Source of the DNA: Porodaedalea pini
Lineage: Eukaryota > Basidiomycota > Agaricomycetes > Hymenochaetales > Hymenochaetaceae
Assembly: GCA_002794775.1 (NCBI GenBank)
Contig: NBAY01000016.1
Location: 434,001 to 498,000, forward strand
Reading direction: 5' to 3'
DNA length: 64,000 bases
Shown here: in pieces, positions 56,185 through 64,000 of the stretch
How the letters are laid out: each line of letters begins with the position of its first letter
Position numbering within the stretch: the stretch's first letter is position 1
Translations under genes and position numbers: made by a program
Notes under the pieces: generated by a model
Database searches by the model: none
What the model was told of the DNA's origin: nothing
The model's input: the letters and a program-made list of their open reading frames with translations, nothing else

Positions 56185-58616
56185 TCATGAATTTTGCCGT
56201 TTCCCTTTCTTCAGGTTCTGGCTTTTCTTCCCTATGACAGTCACTCCCTTCCCATTCTTTACAACACTCTTTAGCGCTGCCTCTTTCTGCTTTTTGACCC
56301 CCTTTACTCCCTTCAGCTTCGCAAACTTATCTACGCTCTTGTCCAATACCTCTCGCTGTTTCTTCCTCTTCTTCCGCTCCTTTGATCGCAATGCTTGCTT
56401 CTCTGTAGGCGTGAGTTCACTCTTGGAACGAAGATCAGATGTGCTCGGAGCGAAGACCTCTTCAGGAGCGAGAATTGTTGAAGCAGCTTTCGCTGTCGGA
56501 AGCGCAGACTCGAGAGAGACTGCTGAAACGTTCGATACTGTCGAGATAGTTGCCTTAGGCTAAAATGGAACGCGATTATGGGTCAATAAGACATTGAATA
56601 GATGGATATGTTGTCCATACCTGCTTCGGCGTGAAGTGTGCGTTACAGAGTGCATCAAGTTTGTAACAAATGCCTTCCCATAATTTCTCAATCTCTTTGT
56701 GCTCCTTCTGCAACTTCCCATCTCGATCGTCGGTAGTCCCACCGGTCTGTGAAGCCATATATTCGTTCTCATAGATTTGAGCAAGCGATTCCTTAGACTT
56801 CGTATCCTGAAGTTCGAATATCCGAGATGGAAGGAATGGCTTGTTGTCGACAGCTCGTTTCCTGACTACATCATCAAAGAGCTCTTCGATGATCCGAGCC
56901 TTTATCCTTGCCTCTAGGTCCTGCACAACCTCATCGGTGACGACAGGAACCGTCTTCATGAGGCGTTCGAACTCGAGATCCTCTTCAAGTAAAGCATTCT
57001 GTGGTCGTGCTCTAGAAGATACTTCTCCCTTCAGCACCCAGTCCTTCTTGCCGACATTCTCTGCTTCTAGTTCGGCTATCTGTTTGCGAAGCGCCTCCAT
57101 TCTAACTTCATGCGTGGACAAACCTATGGAGAGTGTAAGCATCTGAATCGTCAAATGAGATGAAATGTCTGCAAACCTGATTTTGGTGCATCGTCATCAT
57201 CAGCAAAGAGGTCATCTTTGAGCCGTTCGACTGCTTCTCGCCCCTGATCTGACTCCTCAGATCCGCTTTCCGTACCAGATTCCAAATCACTCTCGCCCTC
57301 TTCAGGTACGCTCTCGTCTTCAAAATTGAAACCTTCGCCCATGCTATCCTCGTCCTCTTCACCATCTTCGTCGAGTTCTTCTCCAGTCCAGAGGTCGACA
57401 CTGGATAAAGGTCGACCTTTGCCCTTGCTCTTTATCGTTTTGACTTTTACCTGGTCATTGAAACGCACTTTGGAGCTCTTCGTCGGTTCCGAAGGTGAAG
57501 TATCGGCCTTTCGCTTTGCTGGACGCGCTGGCTTTGGCGGTGGTTCAAAAAAGTCTTTGTAGTATGCCTCTGTAACGAGAGGATAATTATCAAGTCAAGA
57601 AGAAATTCGTAGCCAAGGAAGGGACAAACCTCCACCATCTTCATCCAACCCCTCGTCAAGCGGTTCACTATCGTTTACAGGTGCAAAGAAGTCGACATCA
57701 CTATCCTCCTCAGAGTCCTCATCATCAGAGCCTTCGCCTAGAGAACCACGCGAAACGTTCTTAGACTCAGCTTCCTCTATCTCGGCATTGAAATCGGCGA
57801 GACTAAAGAAGCCATCATCGAGTTCTGCGTGCCTCTTTCCATGACTCCTGCGTGAAAACCCGGATGAGGGTCCTGCGTCAAGGTCCATAGAATAATCATC
57901 CTCGTTGATGTCTTCCTCCTCTGAAGATGGATCACGAAGTTCCGTAACGTTTTCTTCTAGATCTTCTTCCTCAGCTGAATCGCTGCCGTCGTCGTCCATG
58001 TTCCAGTCTCCAGCCCCTACTCCCTCCATATTCTCAAGTTCCTTCAAGTCGTCCGAGTCAAGCTCATTCTCCTCATCTTCATCCTCATCCTCATCTTCAT
58101 CTTCATCTTCATCCGAGCCTCGCATCCCCCGAGCATCCATGTCCCCTGCATCAAAAGCATGCTCGAGTGTCTCGCACATATTCTTTGCTTTTAACTCCAT
58201 CTGCGCCCAGACTTGTTCCTCGTCCATGCCATCGACGAAAAGTGATGAAAGCGGTGTTTCATTGAGAATTGCATGGCTCAAAGATGCTGTTTGCTTCTTC
58301 CCTGTCCTATCTGCAGAACGGGCACGGGCACGGGCACGGGCTTGTGCCAGTTCAATAGACTGCAGTAGCTCCTTCAAATGTGGCTGAGCACGAGATTCTG
58401 ACTTCAGAGCTAGAAGAAATGTCAAGCAGAGAATAGGTCAGACATTTTGAGACATTACTCACTTAAGTCGAAAGTATACTTCGCTGCAGCCAACGCAGCA
58501 TCCTGAATGTCCTTGTCACCGGATGCAAAGACCTCAGGTTTCTCGTCGATCAAAGACGACAGACGACCAAGCTCGGAAGGCAGTTCAGGTTCGTCCTGCT
58601 CTTTTCCGCTAGTCAT
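56185..58616 (-). CDS. MPP10: U3 snoRNP component MPP10
   Basis: Five exons: 58616-58463, 58409-57630, 57569-57177, 57123-56621 and 56559-56185 (734 aa). The Mpp10 layout is clear: an N-terminal helical part, long acidic Asp/Glu tracts, AYYKDFFEPPPK followed by a basic stretch, STHEVRMEALRKQIAELEAE, then the conserved LLEEDLEFERLMKTVPVVTD and FLPSRIFELQDTKSKESLAQ, and a Lys-rich tail. Mpp10 joins Imp3 and Imp4 in the small-subunit processome, which processes 18S rRNA precursors in the nucleolus. An in-frame ATG nine codons upstream (58643) is possible; 58616 is preferred for its compact start. Coding microsatellites occur in the acidic region (about 58066-58122) and in an ARARAR stretch near 58320. 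Confidence 0.93.
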
Positions 58617-59367
58617 GAGGGGTCCTGCAGCGCTATGCATTCCCAGAAGCGAGAATGGCTGATCGGCACGAAGCAGACCACGATGCCAAAAACTATTCTG
58701 GCCAACAAACAAGTGCAAACATCGCGGTTTGCATAACTGGCAGCGGCGTCGCCAACCGACTACTTGACCTGATCTTCCATCTGCAGTCCATAATGTTCCT
58801 TGTGAGCCATTCCTTATTTTTCTAATTCAATTGAATCGCTGTTCGTGAAGGAGACAAAAACACTGCTGGTCTAGAACTTGGCACTGCATTTCAGAGTCAA
58901 TCGAGAGAAAGAGGGATCTGATTCATGGCCAATGCTCAAGCGGTCCAGACTTCCGACAAGGACTGTACTATTTTTGAGATCAAGACTCGGAGAGAGGAAA
59001 GGGAAGGAGGCCTAGTATGCGAATTATGGGCGCCCTCGCGACGTTGTTGTTTGTGATTGAGGGTCATCCTGCCATTCCGGGACGAACAAGCTTTTGTTTT
59101 TCTCTCATCAAGCGTCTTCCATTTGTCTCCGTTCCGGAATAAAAAACAATGAGATGCCTAGCAGTAGGATGCTATAAAGCATGGAGCTCAAGACCTGACT
59201 TTGCAAGTGCTCTTTCATCTCCGTCTCCGTCTTTTTTTCTTCTTCTCATTTCTGGACGTCGCACTCACTCCTTTTAATTTGAAAGCCTAGCGCTTCATTT
59301 CTCACCAAGTTGCTCCAGTTCTCTCCAGTCTTCGACATTCCACTTTCTTTCTTAGCACTTTACCACG
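58617..59367. promoter_or_regulatory. divergent promoter (MPP10 / SUR7-like)
   Basis: A 751-bp start-to-start gap. A CT-rich leader precedes the plus-strand ATG (59220-59360). No gene or repeat was identified. Confidence 0.45.
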
Positions 59368-60293
59368 ATGATCGCCGGTCTATCAAAAGCAGTCACACTC
59401 TACCTTGCTACGCTCCTGTCTTTGACAGCGCTGTTTCTCTCCTTTTTCGCCTTTCTGGCGCCGGTAATGCTACTGCAGGACAGGGTGTCCCTTTTGTCGG
59501 TTAATCCATCAACGTCCTTGCAGAATAATTCTGTCTCAAGTGACAATATCGATGGCCCGACCCTCCATATCGGTGCCCTGGGTAAGTCTCGTGTCCTTTT
59601 TGCGCATATTTGCTAAACTGAGAGATTTTCGTCAGGATCCTGCTCGCGCTCGAAAAACGACGATGCTTTCAACTGCACTGCCGCTACCCTATCCCCTATA
59701 TATGGTCAGCTCTCTGCTGTTATGTATAATATTGTTTGGACTCACTCTTTGTGCCTGCATTCAGACCTTTCAGATCTGCCGTCCAATGTGCCGACGCTCC
59801 TAACTGCACCCCCATCGTCTTCTCCTGCCTTTATTGCAGTGTCGCTCGGGTTCTCCTCCATTTTCGTCCTTCTCTTTTCCCTCATCTCTTTGCGAAGTAA
59901 GTTGGGTCCAAAGCTGGGACCTGCACTCGACAAGCCTTTCCTCAACCGTGCTGTAGCATGGCTCGGTCTGCTTGGCTTTATGATCGGTGAGAAATCAGAA
60001 AATAAGTCAAAGTTGCATTTATTTACAGTAGACTTCAGGTCTGACCGCATTCCTGGTCGTCCGCATGTGGTTTGGCAAGGCTATTGATGACTTTAACTCG
60101 GGAGTTAAGGATCTTGGGGGTGACGCACCGGCGATTGCTGCGTCCGCTGGCAATGGCTTTACCAGTACGTTGCGATCACAATTGTTATCATCATTTACTG
60201 ACTTAATGTGTAGTGGTATGGGTGGCATACTCGTTCCTCGCTGTTCCTGTTGTGTGCTCGCTCGCAAAGCTGCACGTCACTGCGGGGAAATAA
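59368..60293 (+). CDS. SUR7/PalI-family four-helix membrane protein (236 aa)
   Basis: Five exons: 59368-59581, 59636-59704, 59765-59986, 60039-60164 and 60214-60293. Four hydrophobic helices: LYLATLLSLTALFLSFFAFL near the N-terminus, AFIAVSLGFSSIFVLLFSLI, AWLGLLGFMIGLTAFLVV and VWVAYSFLAVPVVCSLA. The extracellular loop after helix 1 has the GALGSCS.....FNCT pattern of the SUR7/PalI group (claudin-like G-x-C and C). Members organise eisosome-associated plasma-membrane domains, affect wall stress or, for PalI, sense ambient pH; which role applies here is unknown. The second exon holds only 69 nt around the conserved cysteines. Confidence 0.82.
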
Positions 60294-60891
60294 ACGAGAC
60301 GAGAGTCGATTGATTCTCTTTCTACGAGCACCACGGACATGCGGCTGGCCCGATCATATGATTCTTTTAGAGTAATTCACGGACTTTATAGGACTCTGAG
60401 CAAGTAATTTACTCTGCAATATTATAATTCTCCTAAGCATATCTATAACATCTGTTGCGACCGTGAACACTAGTAGTACGCAGTGCTGCTTTAGACGCGT
60501 TACGTAACATTGAGCTGAAGGAATCCGACTCCCCTCCTCTCACTCGCAAGTTGTCGTTAGTTGTCTTCCCCCGGATAATTATCCTCACTGCTTTTATTTC
60601 CGAGCTGAGGGGCTCCTCTACAAATAGACCCTTGCTCGAAATATCTCTGAATGACAGCGATACAAGTAACAATGCTGGCAGTGCATACCGGTTGGCAGAG
60701 CAAGCGAGAAAGATACAACGGCCGCCCGAGATGCTTTCCAACTTTGACGGCATTCCTCAGAAAGATTTCGAATTACCAAACTTACCCCTGTGGAGTTAGG
60801 ACGGCTTTGAAGACTTCCTGCAGGTTATAAAGTCTGCTCCAAGAGTGTCTAATCCAGATCATCAACTTGAACCCCACCATCCTCTTTCATT
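60294..60891. other. intergenic region (PL8 promoter)
   Basis: A 598-bp gap between tandem plus-strand genes. Overlapping open frames of 82-106 aa lie on both strands without recognisable features. A TATA-like GTTATAAAG sits at about 60824, some 65 bp before the PL8 ATG. Confidence 0.45.
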
Positions 60892-63800
60892 ATGAAGACT
60901 CTCGCTGTTGCTTGTGCCTTGGTCCTTGCTCACTTTTCTGCTATCCTGGTCTTCGCACGACTACCTACAGTGACCGCTGGCGATTTCCCAACCGCGACAT
61001 CCATCCCATCTGTCCAGAATCAAATATTGTTGTTCCAGCCCAACTCGAACATCTCGAGTTTTTCCGGCACTCAAGGCGCACGCACGTTTACCCCTGGCTC
61101 GATTCTCCCAGCCTCTGCCAGCGAGTCATACTCGAATACACACTCGGTTACTGCAAGCTCTCTTTTCTCCTTAGCGTCCGATGCTACATCAACTCAAAGC
61201 GAAACGGCTATTCCGGTCGCCTCTAGCGCCGAAACAGTCGTGTCTCCTCTTATTTCTCTATCAGAGAGTTCTACCGGTATCAATACTGCCACATCCTCAG
61301 CCTTAGCTCCGACTGCTGACCCCTCGACATTGATTGACATCGATACTATTCATATGCGGAGGCTTCCGTTCATCATTGCTTCTGCCACGAAGGCAACTAG
61401 CATATCGGCATGGTGGGTTCGTGTTTGTACCTTCGACAAAAAATGATTCAGACACTCATTTCCCATGTCCTTCCAGGCTATCGACTCTCCAGACCAATGG
61501 AAGCTGACCTGCTTCAGAGATAGATTACACCAGTGGCTGCGAGTTCGTTTGAGCCGTAAACTCGCTTGTAACCTTTTACTGATAGTATCGCAGCGCGCAG
61601 CGCGCTAACTGGCCTGCAGAAAGCCATTGGCAGCATCTAGGTATGTCCTGTTTTCTCTTTTTCACTGAGGGTGACAGCGGTAGAGCCATGATTGATTATA
61701 TGAATACTGACAATGACCTCCGCTTTTCATGGAGGTCTCAAGAATGCGGACCAGTGGGTTAATAGCTCAGAGCTCCTCTCAGCAATTTCTTTGGCGATGG
61801 ACTTTTGGTTCTTGAACGGCTTCACAAATGACAATTGTCTTGACTCTGGAGGACTTGCTGCATGTCGTGAGTATGGGTATACATGCTAACAAAGTCGCGC
61901 TATTCATTGTCGATCATCAGCATGTGGTACTCCTGGTTTTTGGAATCCCAATTGGTTCTCTAACGTGCGTATGCTCCTGCGCTAGATAAACTCCAGCTTG
62001 CCTTTATGAATGTCTTCCCAGATTATCGGCATTCCTCAGCTTGTCGGCGAATCATGTTTACTCATGAATTCGAGCCTTACAGCCACGCAGCTTAGCAACT
62101 GTACCAACATTTCTGGGCGTGCATTCGCTATGTTCAACCGAAGTATCGTCAATGTAGTCACTTCCCTCCCTTACTCTTCCCAGCTTTCATTCACGTCCAC
62201 ATCAGGTAGGCACGCTCATGGGTGCAAATACACTTGATGTGGCCAGTATCGGCATTGACCTGGGCCTCCTAACTACCAATGCTTCCTTAATTGACGATGC
62301 GTATGGGAAGGTACACAATGAAGTTGTTGTCCAGCAAGCCCTCAAAGCAGATGGAATAAGGCCCGACGGAAGCTTTGGACAGCATGCCGGGTTGATTTAC
62401 AACGGCAATTATGGAAAAGATTAGTGAGCAGTTCCATCAGTCGAAGGGAATGGGAAATCTCTAAGTGGGGTGCATAGCACGACCGATGCTCTTGCCTTGG
62501 AGATTGAGGCGGCTAACACACAATTCCAAGCGGGTATAGCTTCACGGGAAGCCTTTGAATTGCTGATAGATGGCGACCAGTGGATGGTTTACTTCAATGT
62601 GGAGACAGGCGTACTCCACTGGGACTTTGTGGGTGCTATTTCTCTTGGCCTGACCTCAAAACTTCATGTACTTAACTTTTCGTTTCTATGCAGAGTGTTC
62701 TCGGAAGATTTATTAGCTTCCCCGTTGCTGACAATCAGTACGTCTCGTATTTACTTACACTGTTTACGGAGCTGATACTTACCTCGATTCAGAGCTACGG
62801 CGAGTATCAAGATAAATACGACTCAGTTCCAGGTCCTTGGCGAAGAATGGGATTCAGATACGCTGACAGATGCGTTTAACAACCTGTCGGAGAACTCAAC
62901 AACCGCAAATGTCGGCTTGCTCAACGGCAATCGCATGTTCTACGACAATGATTATATGGTACGCTCCTTGTGAGAAGCTTTCTGTACGCCTCCATGCTGA
63001 TGTCCTTTTCCCCCTTTCATCAGGTTCAACGGGGTTTGGGATATGTCTCAACTCTCCGCATGTACTCGTCTCGAACCACGAATACGGAATGTACGAACTC
63101 GCAGAACCCCTTTGGGTTCCACCTTTCAGACGGTACGATCTACACCTACATAACGGGCTCCGAATACGAGGACATCGCCGCCGCATGGGACTGGAACCTC
63201 ATCCCGGGAACAACAGTCGACTACAACGCGACGGCCTTGACGTGTGCTGAGACGGGCTTCACCGGCGTCAAGTCGTTCGTCGGCGGCGCCAGCACTGGCA
63301 GTATCGGCGTTGGCACGATGCGGTATACGAATCCCCTAACGGGCTCGATGCACTGGCAGAAAGCGTGGTTCTTCCTCGAGGGCGGCGCAAAGCATGTCAT
63401 GGTGAACGACCTCGGCTCCGCGACGAGCGCGCCGGTATTCTCGGTACTGGATCAGCGGAAGCGTACCACGGATATATTCGTCGACGGGGCATCTGTCACG
63501 AGTGCCAACTTCACGAATGCGTCGACGTTGTGGCATGGAAATGTTGGTTACGCGTTTTCGAATTATTATCCTGGCGTGTCTTTGACTGTCGACACCGGCC
63601 TGCGCACAGGCGATTGGTCCGCACTTGGTATCTCTAAGCAACCACCTCCGACGATCGACCTCTTTGAAGCTTGGCTTGCGCATACAGACCTTAACGCTTC
63701 TGTGTCGTACACGGCCTTCCCTGCTGTCAACTACTCAGAGTTCCTCACACAGGCGAACGAGACACAGATTATTGACGTCCAAAACGACGCGAGCATATCC

Positions 63801-64000
63801 GCCGTGCTGGATGCTGTGCATTCGACGGCGATGATCGTGTTCTGGGCTTCGGAAGGCGGAAATGTGACTATTCCAGCACTATCCTCCGGAGACGCAACGA
63901 TTTCAGTGTTGGCAGATAAAGGCTTGCTGGTGATCCTTGAAGAGAAAACCTGGAACTTGACAGTGTCGGATCCAACGCAGGTTGCTACTGAAGCGGAGAT
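60892..64000 (+). CDS. polysaccharide lyase family 8 gene, apparently damaged, cut by window edge
   Basis: Exons traced: 60892-61412, 61477-61542, 61594-61640, about 61735-61866, 61921-61964, 62022-62153, 62206-62423, 62478-62628, 62694-62737, 62793-62958 and 63024 to beyond 64000. It has a signal peptide (MKTLAVACALVLAHFSAILV), a Ser/Thr-rich linker, then PL8 blocks: DTIHMRRLPFIIASATKATS, RANWPAESHWQ, MGANTLDVASIG with the catalytic Asn, DGSFGQHAG with the catalytic His, YNGNYGKDY with the catalytic Tyr, and MHWQKAWFFLE. PL8 enzymes cleave uronic-acid polysaccharides by beta-elimination. Two lesions are visible: an in-frame TGA at 61505-61507 and no acceptor before the expected TMTSAFHGG segment. 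It may be a pseudogene, a sequencing error or an alternatively spliced gene. Confidence 0.8.
61505..61507 (+). other. in-frame stop codon in PL8 exon 2
   Basis: TGA falls where the family context (TLQTNGS-stop-PASEIDYTSGC) strongly suggests Trp (TGG). A single G-to-A change explains it. Exon 2 is 66 nt long and leaves phase unchanged, so skipping it would restore the reading frame. Confidence 0.7.

Noticed and set aside
57905..58387. 160-aa plus-strand Ser-rich open frame
   Set aside because: It is a shadow of the acidic Asp/Glu tracts of MPP10.
1..64000. CRISPR arrays, insertion sequences, retrotransposon LTRs, secondary-metabolite clusters
   Set aside because: No regularly spaced repeats, transposase or reverse-transcriptase motifs, long terminal repeats or core biosynthetic enzymes were seen; the window is eukaryotic.

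Overview
The window is nuclear DNA of a filamentous basidiomycete, most likely an Agaricomycete. Genes are dense and lie on both strands. Nearly every gene is cut by many 48-90 bp GT-AG introns with CTRAY-type branch points. The gene set (SurE-type phosphatase, SRA-domain protein, PL8 lyase, GH16, RlpA-like and Ser/Thr-rich surface proteins) also fits. I assign no genus. All exon coordinates were built by hand from splice signals, reading phase and remembered family conservation; none was checked against transcripts or databases.

Layout, left to right: 3' end of ELP4 (+); large single-pass membrane protein (-); NGL2-type exonuclease (+); DH-PH RhoGEF (-); 20-exon M16 metallopeptidase (+); NUFIP1/Rsa1-like snoRNP assembly factor (-) divergent from ribosomal protein uL13 (+); RasGEF with a built-in GTPase-like domain (+); SurE phosphatase (+); GH16 wall hydrolase (-); ribosomal protein eS24 (-); UPF0132/DUF4870-like membrane protein (-); ribosomal protein eL15 (+); dynactin ARP1 (-); a small secretory-pathway membrane protein (+); a putative myristoylated 93-aa protein (+); GPI2/PIG-C (+); a weakly supported small secreted protein (+); an AP1-like bZIP factor (-); APC4 (-); DEAD-box helicase DRS1 (-); a Ser/Thr-rich GPI-type protein (-); an acidic protein of unknown function (+); a secreted RlpA-like barrel (-); an SRA-domain protein (-); SEC9 t-SNARE (-); MPP10 (-); a SUR7-type protein (+); and a polysaccharide lyase family 8 gene cut by the right edge (+).

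Most genes are housekeeping: translation and ribosome biogenesis (uL13, eL15, eS24, NUFIP1/Rsa1, DRS1, MPP10, ELP4), cytoskeleton and trafficking (ARP1, SEC9, RhoGEF, RasGEF), cell-cycle proteolysis (APC4) and the cell surface (GPI2, GH16, RlpA-like, GPI-type protein, SUR7). I see no operon-like or secondary-metabolite cluster, mobile element, tRNA, rRNA or CRISPR array.

The points most worth a second look are: the PL8 gene, with an in-frame stop at a normally Trp codon in a frame-neutral exon and an apparently lost splice acceptor; an extended MluI-box motif (ACGCGTCGTG) that recurs in the SRA promoter, the ARP1 divergent promoter and a gene-free convergent region; the GTPase-like/RasGEF fusion; and a possible tiny multi-exon secreted gene with a GC-AG intron.
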